From Furcasterigmium furcatum (lineage: Eukaryota > Ascomycota > Sordariomycetes > Glomerellales > Plectosphaerellaceae), in NCBI GenBank assembly GCA_001599815.1, contig BCIA01000007.1, positions 62,001 to 126,000 of the forward strand: 64,000 bases of DNA, written 5' to 3'. The translations under genes were made by a program, and so were the position numbers. Positions 22,097-31,932 of the stretch are shown here, piece after piece (the first letter of the stretch is position 1; each line of letters opens with the position of its first letter). Below the pieces are notes generated by a model. That model made no database searches. It was not told the origin of the DNA and worked only from the letters and a program-made list of their open reading frames with translations.

Positions 22097-23516
22097 TCAG
22101 TCTCGCTGCTCATCGTGCCCGACAAACGCATTCTTCCCGCCGGTCAGGGGCAGGCTGATCAAGCCAGCCTTCTTCCTGAACTGCTCCAGCCACTGCGCGT
22201 TGTCTGCCCACGTCTGGTCCCATTCATCATGGCCCGGGCCATAGATAATCTCTCCTGTTTTCTTCTGTAGCTGCTTGTCCGACGGCACGCGCCCCTCCCT
22301 GATCTCCTTGGCCACATACGCAAGGAGAAGCCGCTCCACGTTGCGGTATGAGTGCGGGCTGTCCCCTGTGTCCATCCCTCCCGAGTCTGGTCCCCCGACG
22401 CTTCCCGGCCCCGCGCCGACGCAATGATCCGCCTGGGACGCCGAGAACGGCTCCACCGTGTTGCGCTGCTGCCCGATCATGAATGCAGGCATGTCGTCCC
22501 GCACGATACTGTCGATGGCCTCGTCGAACCCACGATCGCCTTTCCAGTCTTTCATGTCGGCGCCCTTGCGGAAGTGGTGTGCGAGGTGCTTCTCCCGCTC
22601 GGCCCAGGTGGTCATACGTTCGTCGCAGAACCCGCACCGCGAGTTGACCGTATCGATCGTACTTAGCCAGGTCTCCATGTAGGCGTTGAAGCGGTCGCAG
22701 TTGTGAACGCGCCGGAGATGTTGCATCAGGTGGTCCTTGCGGAGAAAGATGCGCTCCGATTGGGGCTTGGCTAGGCAAGCCGGGTAGTTGTGTAGATGGC
22801 TGTGGTCAGTCGCGGGGTGTGACAGCTCGCAGAAGACACAATGAATAGTGCCGCCGGGGTCCATTGCGAAGGGGCCAAACCTCGCGCAGCTGAGGATATG
22901 TTAAGCCTGGGCATCTCCTCGAAGAAAAACGAAGTACGTACTGCCATTCCTCAAGATTCAAGTGGAGGGTGCTCTCATGCCGCTGCCAGTCATGCTTGGT
23001 CTTGAAGGTATCGGTGCAGAAAGTGCACTGATATCGCCGCCGTTCAGCCTCTGATTGCGACTGGTGAGCGAGGGGTTGTTTCCGTCGGCGGCGTTTCGTC
23101 CGTTGCCTCGAAGCCGAGGAGGCCAGCGACTCTGCCGAGCCGATAGAGGAATCAGATGGAGCTGTATACCAGAAGTCGCGATGAACAACAGAAGCATCCA
23201 CGCTGTTGCCCTCACCAAGCTCCTCAACCCCGAGAGGAGCGACGGCCGCACCTTGCCGCCAAGAGCCGTGCACTGAATCCGAGGTGCCACCGCATTCGCC
23301 GTCGTGACCCCACGGCACCTGGTCATCATTGACATGGTCAAAAGACGACATGTGTCCCATCATCATGGCAGAGACGGGGTTCCGGTCGTTTGCAATGTTT
23401 CCCTGGCTGAGCCCTCCAACCCTAGGCCTCTCGTCGGAGTCATCGGCATCGCCGGGTTGAGCTTCTGAGGTGGGTGCCTGTGTTGAATTGGTGTAGAATA
23501 AACTAGAGTAGTCCAT
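22097..23516 (-). CDS. C2H2 zinc-finger protein
   Basis: Two exons on the minus strand, 23516-22942 and 22889-22097, give 455 aa; the 52-bp intron has donor GTACGT and acceptor CTCAG. Upstream of the ATG at 23516 only a GTG (23531) is in frame. The first 120 residues are acidic and polar. A basic run TKRRRRKQ (likely nuclear signal) precedes a classical finger, YQCTFCTDTFKTKHDWQRHE. A second, modified finger region (IHCVFCELSHP..., then RIFLRKDHLMQHLRRVHN) and a third, SRCGFCDERMTTWAEREKHL followed by HHFRKGADMKDWKGDRGFD, match a fungal family of C2H2 proteins. The role is probably transcriptional. It is divergent from the aminotransferase gene, sharing about 360 bp, so it may regulate that group. 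Confidence 0.82.
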
Positions 23517-23875
23517 GCCATGCGATGACACGTAGTCTCGTGTGAGCGAGCTCCGAGCAGGGGGTGCCTCTTGTCATCAAAGTGAGGTAAGAGATCTTGG
23601 AGAAAGTGAGACGAAGTCAACGAGCCGCCATCCGACAATATCCGTTATCGCAAGAGACTCGCGCTACTGCACAACCCCTCATACCAATCTCGGCCTTGCG
23701 CCCTACAACCCCAAAATGCGCCCTACGACCTCCGATTGTATCCCGAGCCGAGCTTGAAGATGCAAGCAGATAAATCTTGATGAGCCACATAAGATGTCAC
23801 ATTACTGTATTCTCAGACAGATGACTTCACCCATCCCTGGATTTATCTCGACTTTTATCCCAATGCCCAGTTCCA
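23517..23875. promoter_or_regulatory. Divergent promoter: C2H2 gene / aminotransferase
   Basis: About 360 bp between two divergent start codons. Motifs named: none. A short decoy ATG at 23863 lies 13 bp before the BCAT start in another frame. Confidence 0.4.
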
Positions 23876-25193
23876 ATGGCTCCAGCTACAATTAGTCACC
23901 AAGACACCGGGCATCTTTCCCCAAGTCCTCTCGATGCCTCCAAGCTTCATTTCATACCCTCCAAGGTCCAGCGACCAGTGCCACAGCCCGGCTCTGCGGA
24001 ATTATGGGCGCAGAACGTCTGCTCCGACCACATGGTTACCTGCCAGTGGACTGCTGATGAGGGATGGAAGGCGCCGCAGATCCGGCCTTTCGGCGACCTA
24101 TCCATCTCTCCGGCCGCGTCCTGCCTCAACTATGCCACACAGTGCTTCGAGGGCATGAAGCTCTATCGTGGCGCAGACGGCAAACTGAGGTTATTCAGGC
24201 CCGATTGCAACGCAAAGAGATTGGTCATAAGCGCCCAGCGGGTCGCCTTGCCGGGCTTCAATGACGAGGAGCTGGTCAAGCTGATCAAGGCGCTGGCACG
24301 AGTCGATGCTCCTCGTAGGACCCCTTGACCAATGTACCAAAAGCTTTATTCTAATCTTGGCCACAGGATGGCTGCCCGTTGACGCCAAAGGCCGCTTCCT
24401 CTACATCCGACCTGCCCTCGTTGGGACAGGAAGCCAACTGGGCGTCCAGCTCCCGCAGCAAGCAACACTCTACATCATCATGGTCCCCTGGCCGGACTTC
24501 TCTGTTGATACTCGTCCCGGTGCCCCTCCCAGGAGGCCTGGTATGAAGCTTCTGGCGTCCCAGGGCGACACGATCCGGGCTTGGCCTGGGGGGTTTGGAT
24601 TCGCCAAGGTTGGTGCCAACTACGGGACGACCTTCACAGCGCATGGTGAGGCGCTCCGGAAAGGATACGACCAGATCCTGTGGCTTTTCGGACCTGACTG
24701 TCAGATCACGGAAGCAGGTGCGAGTAACTTCTTCGCTGTGGTCAAAAACGCCAAAACAGGAAAGACGGAGCTTCTTACGGCCCCATTGGCAAATAACTTG
24801 ATCCTAGACGGTGTGACTCGGCGCTCAGTTCTTGAGCTGGCCCGCTCGAGGCTGACAGAGGACTTACTGGCGGTTGAGGAGGAATTCACGATGCCCGAGA
24901 TCGCAAAGGCAGCGGAAGAAGGCAGACTGGTCGAGGCTTTTGTGTCGGGAACCGCGGTGAGTGGGATTCTGAGCACATCCTTGCCGTGATGCGTCCCGGA
25001 GCTAATACTCTTCCTTCAGTTCTTCATCTCGCCCGTAGCATTGATCAACTTTCAGGGACGTGATATTGAGATGCCCCATATAGACGAGTCGAAGAAGAGG
25101 CGGGTTGCTTCCACGATCAAGGGCTGGTTGAGGGATATCCAGTATGGCGTTGAGAGCCATGAATGGGCGGTCATCGTCGACGAGACCGAGTAG
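23876..25193 (+). CDS. Branched-chain amino acid aminotransferase (class IV PLP)
   Basis: Three exons, 23876-24314, 24367-24956 and 25020-25193, give 400 aa. It transfers the amino group between Leu/Ile/Val and 2-oxoglutarate. Family landmarks: LNYATQCFEGMKLYRG, FLYIRPALVGTGSQLGV, the PLP-lysine segment GFGFAKVGANYGTTF (Lys about 226), QITEAGASNFFAVV, and NLILDGVTRRSVLELAR. The N-terminus lacks an obvious mitochondrial presequence, and the C-terminus carries no peroxisomal tripeptide, so a cytosolic form is likely. Extra BCAT copies often sit in fungal metabolic clusters. Here the acyltransferase gene starts 296 bp downstream on the same strand and a C2H2 regulator is divergent. Confidence 0.9.
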
Positions 25194-25488
25194 AATAGAT
25201 ACTGAAAACGCTCCAGACGTACCCGCCTTCACCTGCGGAAATAGCACACTGCCCCGCTGGTTCTTGACTCCAGGAAGCGTGCGATACTCGCACTACTAGT
25301 CTAGACTGGTGGGATCTCACTTGCAGCAGATGTGGACCAGCGTCAGCGGCTTGCTCGGCTTGGGGGTGTGGACCCCTGAATTGCTCTGTCAACTCCGATA
25401 TCTGACTCATATAAAGCCCTGCCCCCTCCCACCTGAAGTTGTTTCGGCCACTCTCGTATCTACCATCTTCATCGAATCCTGTGTGACA

Positions 25489-27001
25489 ATGGGCAGCCAA
25501 TCCATGCCATGCAACACGAAATCTGTCACATCCCTTGGTAAACAGCCCGCTTGCCGCAGGCGCATCCTTGCTGACATGCAGTGCTACAGGTCTTCTTGGG
25601 AGGTACTATTCCGTGCGCCACACCCTCGGCCAGTACAGCTCAGTGAGCGTCATTGCTACGATCCACGCCACCGTGTCGGGCGCTCCAGATCCACGAAAAC
25701 AGCTTTGTGATGCGTTTGAGCGGTCGGTCCAAGCCACCATCGATGAACACCCAGGGTTATGTTATGGGCTGTCTCATAGGACGGCGAACTCGGTACCTCT
25801 ATTTGAGCACGCTGAGGAAATCAATTTTGAAGATGTCATCAAATACGTTGAGACCGGATCCTCCGAGCACGCACTTGAAGGGGCGGAAGAACTTCTTTGT
25901 CGCGAGGTAGAAGCAGCCCACGGACAGTTTTGGTGCGTTGGCAAGCCAGCCTGGCGAACCATCGTTGTCCTGCCAAACGACAGATTGAGCAGTGAAACCT
26001 CGTCGTCTCTGAGGATCAACGTCGCCTTCATTTTCCATCACGCGATCGCGGATGGGTTGAGCGGGGTGGCGTTCCAAAGGACTTTGACCGACGGTCTGGC
26101 CAAGTTTTTGCCAGAGAATGGACTTGGAAGCACTCGATGGCCGATGCGTCTGTCTACACTACGGCCGATTCCCCCCTTGATCGATGACTCGTTCAATTTC
26201 ATACAGGAAGAGACTGTTCCCCCGGGACAACATGCAAGCGAACCAGTATGGGCCGGAAACGCCCCTACTCAGCTGTCGGTCGACGTGTTCAAGTCCAAGA
26301 TGCGGTTGCTCACACTCCAACCCCACGAAGTTGCCCAAATCCTCCGGGCCTGCAAACAGAACGGGGTCACTCTCACTTCACTTCTTCACGCTGTCATCTG
26401 CACGTCCCTCGCTCGTGCTGTACCCAGCGCCCCGGGATTACGAGCAGCAACGCCATACTCCCTACGGGGTTTCACGGGAACGAGCCCTCGCGAGATCGTC
26501 AACCATGTCTCCTACGGGACCCAGTATGCCTCAGCCTCCGTACTGAAAGCTTTGCGGCAAAGTATACCCCATTCAGCCGTTGAAAATGAGCACATCATCC
26601 AGCTCGCTCGGGACTTCGGCCGCGAGATCCAGGCAGAGGTGGCTCGGTTTCCAAAAGACAATGCTTGGTCAGGAATTGCTGTCGTTGACGACCTCGAGGC
26701 TCATTGCCGCGCTCAGTTCGGGAAAGAAAGGACTCATACATACGAGCTCTCTAATATCGGCGGAGTGGCTACGGCGAATGCAGATGGAGGGGCAGCGGTG
26801 ACGTTGGAGAAGCTGATATTCACACAATGCGGGTCATTGACAGGTCCGCCTCTTGCATTCAACTGCGTGAGCATCCGAGGCGGACCTCTGACGATTACTA
26901 TTACTTGGCAGGAGGGAGTGGTCGAGGATCTCGTGGTTGATGCAGTTCGGCGTGAGATGACCGACAGGTTGGTGGGCGGGCTTGGCGCGGCCCGGACTTG
27001 A
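25489..27001 (+). CDS. Alcohol O-acetyltransferase (AATase family)
   Basis: Two exons, 25489-25537 and 25590-27001, give 486 aa. The 52-bp intron (GTAAAC...CTACAG, branch-like GCTGACA) is needed to give an ATG start; without it the frame opens only on TTG. The fold is that of CoA-dependent acyltransferases/NRPS condensation domains (PF07247, yeast Atf1/Atf2): LLGRYYSVRHTLGQYSSV at the N-terminus, the active-site motif FIFHHAIADGLSG (His about 166), and TLTSLLHAVICTSLARA. Atf-type enzymes join acetyl-CoA to fusel alcohols or sterols; the acceptor here is unknown. Lying just after a BCAT gene, it could act on a branched alcohol derived from Leu, Ile or Val. That is inference from context. Confidence 0.83.
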
Positions 27002-27353
27002 GCCCCTTGTAGTCGACTCACTCCGAGATAGTATATCTATCCTTGCCGGAATTCATCTTCTTGAACGCATGATCGCGAGGCGCAGCTTCCTAGCGTGGGC
27101 GTGGTCAAGAATCGACTCGTGAAGGCGTAAAGCTAGCAGTAAGGCGTAAAGTCGAAGGCAGGGCACGCAACTCATGGGCGCCTTTGACATAAGGCGCATA
27201 TTCGGGGACAGTTCAACGGTCAACTTCGTGATTCTCCGACATCATCCGACCCGTACGCACGCATGACATGTATTTAGGGGCAAGACTCGGCGCAGGTATT
27301 GCGTCCGATACACAAGTAGTACATCACGAAACGCTCAAGTGCACGCTACCAAT
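27002..27353. promoter_or_regulatory. Promoter interval with direct repeat
   Basis: The 11-mer AAGGCGTAAAG occurs twice, at 27122-27132 and 27141-27151 (19-bp period), and AAGGCGCAT follows near 27191. It could be a regulator site for the YCII-like gene. No gene seen. Confidence 0.4.
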
Positions 27354-27895
27354 ATGTCGCAAAGCGAAAACACGGAGACGGAATGGCTCATTCTCATTCC
27401 GGATTTTCGAGGCACCTTAGAAACGAGGATGAAGGTTCGACAGTAAGTGCTGTGCCCTTCATTATCCAACCCACCGATTTCTTTAACATACGCTCTGAGA
27501 TCCTCGAATATTGATGAAGCTTACAGCATCCACCTGGAGCGACTGGCTCGCCACGTGGATTCCGGCCTTTTCCAGATGGGAGGTGCCACACTTCGGGAAC
27601 CGCCTGCGAAGACTGACGACAAGCTGAATGTCAGCGGCAGCGCCATCATCGCACGAGCGAGATCGGCCGAGGACGTGTTAGAGGTTCTGCGGCAGGACGT
27701 TTACGTTAAAGAAGGCGTCTGGAACATGGATGAGATGCAAATCTTCCCGGTACGTTGCTGACTCGCTGATGAGGGCGTACGCCTTGCCTTCTGTGGGTCG
27801 CGGGGCTAATTAAGGCGAGCCCCTTGTAGTTCAAGTGCAAATACCGGCAGCCGTTGTCTGCCCGACAGGACCCAAAGAATGTGGGACGTTGTTGA
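27354..27895 (+). CDS. YCII-like domain protein
   Basis: Three exons, 27354-27442, 27527-27749 and 27830-27895, give 125 aa. The pattern fits the YCII/dimeric alpha-beta barrel fold: WLILIPDFRGTLETRMKVRQ, then HLERLARHVDSGLFQMGGAT, then SAEDVLEVLRQDVYVKEGVW and NMDEMQIFPF. The family includes small catalysts such as muconolactone isomerase-like and dehydrochlorinase-like proteins, and many members of unknown function. In fungi it often accompanies metabolic genes, as here between an acyltransferase and a reductase. No catalytic assignment is possible. Confidence 0.78.
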
Positions 27896-28098
27896 TGGAA
27901 CATAGTCTGGGATACACTACCTCAAACTGGGGTCCCGTCGCTAGCCGAAGTACGGATGAGACATTACCGATAAAATCTAGGAACAATTGAGCTTTTTCAC
28001 CTGTTTTGCAGAGGGTTCCGTCCGGACTTTCACCTTCCCTCCCCTGTAAACCTCTCGCCAACTCGCCTGTCGTCCCTTTCAACGATCAAATCCCAGAC

Positions 28099-29512
28099 AT
28101 GAGCGAATTTCCGAGTGCCATCGCCATCACCCAGCGTCAGAATGAGCTGATCTCCAGCAAAGTGACTCTCCCTGGGCTGCACGCTCATCAGGTCTATGTG
28201 AATATTGAATGGGCAGCCTTCAACCCTACGGACCGTAAGACTTCCTTCTCAATGCGCCGCTCTGGCGTTGCTAATGAGCCACAGGACTTGCTTTCGACCT
28301 CAATGCGTTTGGAGATGGCGCAGTGTTGGGTTGCGATTTCGTTGGCACCGTTGCCCAGGTCCATCCTAGTGTTACCAAGCTGGCTGTGGGAGACAGGATC
28401 GCTGCGTTGATTTGGGGTGGTAGGTGTTGATCAATGATCCCAATCATTTCGTCCTCCCCATCAACTCACATCTGATGTCCGATGCTGACGGTTAGGATAG
28501 GTGAACATAGAAATGTCGGGGCCTACTCGTAAGCAACACCCCACGGCTCACGACCGAGGTTCCTCTCCTCTGACTCGATCCCTAACTTGACCAGGACGTG
28601 CTGCATCGCAGATGAGCGCCTGTCCTTCAAAGTTCCCGACTCCTTGAGTCACACCAAAGCCGCTGCCATTCCACTTGCTGCAAACACCGCGTATCTGTCG
28701 TTGTTCTCCCAGGACTGTCTCGGTCTGGATCGAAGCCCATCGAGCTCGAAGCCCGGGCTTCTGGTCTGGGGTGGTAGTTGTAGGTCCAACATTGACAATG
28801 GTCAAGAACAGCCAGATTACTCCAAGGGCCCTACTGACAAGCGATGCAAGCGGCGGTGGGATATTTTGCCATCCAGTTCGCGAAGCTACATGGTTACCTT
28901 GTTGCCACTACGTGCAGTCCCCGGAACTTCGAGTACGTGAAGAAGGCTGGGGCTACATATGCTTTCGACTACCATAGTCCCGATGTCATAGCCAGGCTTC
29001 GAGATGCTCTTCCCACTGCGTCTCACATCTTCGACACCATTGGCAACACCGAGTCCTCGGCGACGGCCGCAGTCGCTTTGAACAATCGGCCTGGAAAGCT
29101 GTGCACCGTGAGGCCAGGCAAAGCGAACACCGAGCGAGTCCCATCAAACATCGAAGTCACGGACGTCTTCGTGTTTTCGGCATTCCCGACAGCCCATACG
29201 TATCGAGGCTCTGTCCACTGGCCTGTATGTGTCAATGTGAACGGAGACACTTGCATCTCTCACTTCTCCCTTGTTCAAATATCTAACAGATTCATGTTTT
29301 GCAAGGTCAGCATCTCAAACCACCAACTCAGCGCTGAATTCTTCCAAGAAATACCGGGATGGCTTCGCAACGGATCTGTGGTTCCACAACCCGTGAAGGT
29401 CTTGGGTCAGCTGAGTCCAACCACGGTGAAGGAAGCGATGCATCTGAATCGCACTGGGAATGTCTCTGCGGAGAAGCTCTGTTTCGAAGTGCCGCATGGT
29501 CGCCACACATAG
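28099..29512 (+). CDS. MDR zinc-type oxidoreductase, ToxD/trans-enoyl-reductase-like
   Basis: Six exons, 28099-28234, 28285-28419, 28501-28528 (28 nt), 28595-28779, 28851-29224 and 29306-29512, give 354 aa. Landmarks after splicing: VYVNIEWAAFNPTDRLAFDL, GAVLGCDFVGTVAQV, VPDSLSHTKAAAIPLAANTA, the cofactor loop LLVWGGSSAVGYFAIQFAK, VATTCSPRNFEYVKKAGATY, FDTIGNTESS, and the family-typical end LGQLSPTTVKEAMHLNRTG. No structural-zinc cysteine cluster is seen, as expected in the enoyl-reductase branch. Relatives include stand-alone enoyl reductases that serve polyketide synthases (LovC type) and ToxD-like proteins; no PKS is in the window. NADPH-dependent reduction is likely, and the substrate is unknown. 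Confidence 0.85.
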
Positions 29513-29717
29513 GTTAGAGGCTTCATAGCCTTTTGTCACCTCACATCGGCATTGGACAACGCTGTGATATTGGAAAATACTGTCGAGAGAAACATTAGCA
29601 TTTGTTATCGTGGCCGTAGCACACACAAGAGCGAGGAAAGCGCGGAAGCTGCAGAGAAGCGACCGTGGCCGGCGATCACCGTGAAAATCTCTCAGAGAAG
29701 CTTCACCATCTGGGACC

Positions 29718-30125
29718 TTAGCTCGCTATCTTGAGCTGCGGGCCGGTGTGGGCCTCGGCGGAGCGGAGGACGTGGGCGATGCCGTCCCGGGACTGGGCTA
29801 TGCAGGTGGCGGCGTCGGCGAGGTCCTCCTTGCGGATGCCGGCGGAGGCGATGTGGGCAATGCCGACGACGCCTTGGACGGCCGCGTCTAGGGCGCCGGG
29901 GGCGAAGACGTCGGGGACCTCGATGAGTTCGAGGGTGCCCGCGTCGATGTAGGTCTGGAAAGCCTCGGAGAGGATGTGTTGGTTCTTTGCAAGAGAGCGG
30001 ACTGTACCCCTGACTGCGGAAAAGGGGTTAGTGATGATCAGTCGTTCTCGGAATAATGCATAGGATTCCCGCCTGGTTATGACAGAGGCGTACAGAAGAA
30101 CCTCACCCTCGAGTCCGGGTTGCAT
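29718..30125 (-). pseudogene. Truncated extended-SDR (dihydroflavonol-reductase-like) relic
   Basis: Minus strand, exons 30125-30107 and 30013-29718, would encode only 104 aa. The body VRGTVRSLAKN...LELIEVPDVFAPGALDAAVQG followed by GVVGIAHIASAG is the second and third strand region of extended SDR/DFR-like ketoreductases, and DGIAHVLRSAEAHTGPQLK is the helix before their catalytic TSS. The Rossmann TGxxGxxG strand is missing in front, replaced by MQPGLE, and a stop follows exactly where the catalytic Ser/Tyr region should begin. Both ends are therefore lost and it cannot be an active oxidoreductase, though the splice sites are intact. It is convergent with the MDR gene, perhaps what remains of a former cluster member. 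Confidence 0.72.
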
Positions 30126-30297
30126 TTTTCAACACAAGATTCAGGAACTGGCCAGGCTGGAGATTTCACGTTGAGCTATGTGGGCAGAATGTGCAATTTG
30201 TGTATGATCTAGCTACCCTCAATCTCGGACGAAATCAGTGCTCTGCGTCCTCCGATCCAACCGGCCCCTTCTGAACTGGAGACCTTGCGATGCTACC

Positions 30298-31932
30298 TCA
30301 GTTCATCTCCCATCCATGCTTTCGCTTGAGATGGCGGGACGCTCCTCCAGCCATCATCAACTTCTTCAGTCCGATCCTTCGACTCACCAACTCTTTGCGT
30401 TCTCCCTCCAGCTTGAACACAGCGTCGCTGTGCTTCTTCCTCGCGATATCGATGGCATCAAGGATGGCGCAGACTCCTTGATACACTTTCACGGCCGTGG
30501 CGAGTCTCTTGTTCTCTTTGAGAGATGCGTTGACATCTATTAGCCCTTGCGAAGTCAGACGATCGTAGCGTCCACGGGTATGGAGCTGTTTCCACAGCTC
30601 CAAGTCCTGCCTGAAAGCAAGACGGGCTTCGGTGAGCGCCTTCGTAGCTTTCTCCAGCTCATCTTGCTCAGTGTGTCCAGCAACATACTGCGGTAGAGCA
30701 GCAGAAAGATCTGCGAGAAGACGAGTCTTGAAGGTCGACATGATCTGAAATGGCTCCTCTGCAAGCTTCACGGATGTCGTGATGCTGCCTGTGGACTGGA
30801 GCAATTCATTAATTTTATCAATCTTGAGAGTGGCATCCTGCTCCCAGATGGCGAGGTCGCTGCGGTATTCCCGATCCTCGAGCATTGCGTCAAAGACCAA
30901 GAGTTCCGCCAGATCCTCTGGCTTGCACAGGGGCGGGAAACGGGCCAGCAGATATCGCTCAAGCCGACTGGAAGCTTCCTGCGCTCCAGACTTCGCGTCA
31001 AAGACTTGCAGGAGACAATGCAAAGCCGAACGCCAAAGTCCTCCGTCCAACCCCTTTGGAGTGTGACGGCCCAAAACGAGGTAGAAAGCAGTAACGACGG
31101 TCATGATTCCGCAATCGAAACTGTTGTGCTGAGACGGGCCAGCCATGGCCACCCGGTCCCATGCAGCCAGGTCGCTGCCCGGAAAGTAGCGAGCGAGAAA
31201 GCTGTTGATGGCTTGCAACGCAAAGGGTTCGTAGGCAGGGTTGTTGAGGGACTCGTAAATGTCGATGCGGCGCTCCAGAGGGTAGACCACTGCGAGCTGC
31301 CAGTGTTCCATGCCGTTGATTGGCAGAAGCAGGTTGAGATCGGCAGACACCATCTGGTTGATGTATTTCTGAACGGTCTTTTCGTTGGGGCTTGGATTCG
31401 CGTGGAATGATGAGACCGCACCGAAAGTCGTCTGGTTCTCCATGCTGCCGAGGGCGGTGATGGCTGTTAGCAGTTGATTGATCGGTTCATCTGACAGCCA
31501 CCGGCCTGGCGAGAGGGAACCCATGATGGTCAACTCCATATCTTGACGGCTCATCGGTTTCTTCTCTGAGAGGACAGGGTCAATGGTCGCATCGTCAAGC
31601 GTGATGACGGGATTCTCTGGTGTGTTGGGCTGCGCCGCCTTGGAGTCCTCGGTCGCTGAGGAGGAACCCGTAGTTGGTCGTCCGACGTGAGTGGTTGCCA
31701 CAGTTGGCCATGCGATGAGAGGAAGTCCCTGGTGGGCATTAGGAAGTGAATGCATGTCGTTCGCGTCGAGCTTCTGCTCGATGGCGGATTCACCCCCAAG
31801 AAGGCTCGTGGAGGAGGAGTGGTCAGTCATCTGGGTGTCTTCGGTTGGCTCTCCGGCAGGCTCTTCGGGAAGGTTGAGTGCTGGCAGAGATTGGTTGGCA
31901 TCCTTCGTTGTGTGCTCTCTGTTGGCCTGCAT
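30298..31932 (-). CDS. Ulp1-like (C48) cysteine protease domain protein
   Basis: 544 aa from the ATG at 31932; upstream the frame is open only from TTG. A strong acceptor-like sequence (GCTAACTCTTGCAACGCAG) ends at 31941, so an upstream exon may exist. The first 170 residues are low-complexity and polar. The protease domain shows the Ulp1 triad in order: GMEHWQLAVVYP (His), RRIDIYESL (Asp) and GPSQHNSFDCGIMTVV (Gln and Cys). About 200 C-terminal residues are helical and charged (LWKQLHTRGRYDRL, KLEGERKELVSRRI) and probably coiled coil. The family cleaves SUMO or NEDD8 conjugates. This layout, with a C-terminal helical tail, is seen in lineage-expanded fungal copies, some linked to mobile elements. 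No transposase is seen nearby. Confidence 0.8.
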   Translation of the reverse strand: MQANREHTTKDANQSLPALNLPEEPAGEPTEDTQMTDHSSSTSLLGGESAIEQKLDANDMHSLPNAHQGLPLIAWPTVATTHVGRPTTGSSSATEDSKAAQPNTPENPVITLDDATIDPVLSEKKPMSRQDMELTIMGSLSPGRWLSDEPINQLLTAITALGSMENQTTFGAVSSFHANPSPNEKTVQKYINQMVSADLNLLLPINGMEHWQLAVVYPLERRIDIYESLNNPAYEPFALQAINSFLARYFPGSDLAAWDRVAMAGPSQHNSFDCGIMTVVTAFYLVLGRHTPKGLDGGLWRSALHCLLQVFDAKSGAQEASSRLERYLLARFPPLCKPEDLAELLVFDAMLEDREYRSDLAIWEQDATLKIDKINELLQSTGSITTSVKLAEEPFQIMSTFKTRLLADLSAALPQYVAGHTEQDELEKATKALTEARLAFRQDLELWKQLHTRGRYDRLTSQGLIDVNASLKENKRLATAVKVYQGVCAILDAIDIARKKHSDAVFKLEGERKELVSRRIGLKKLMMAGGASRHLKRKHGWEMN

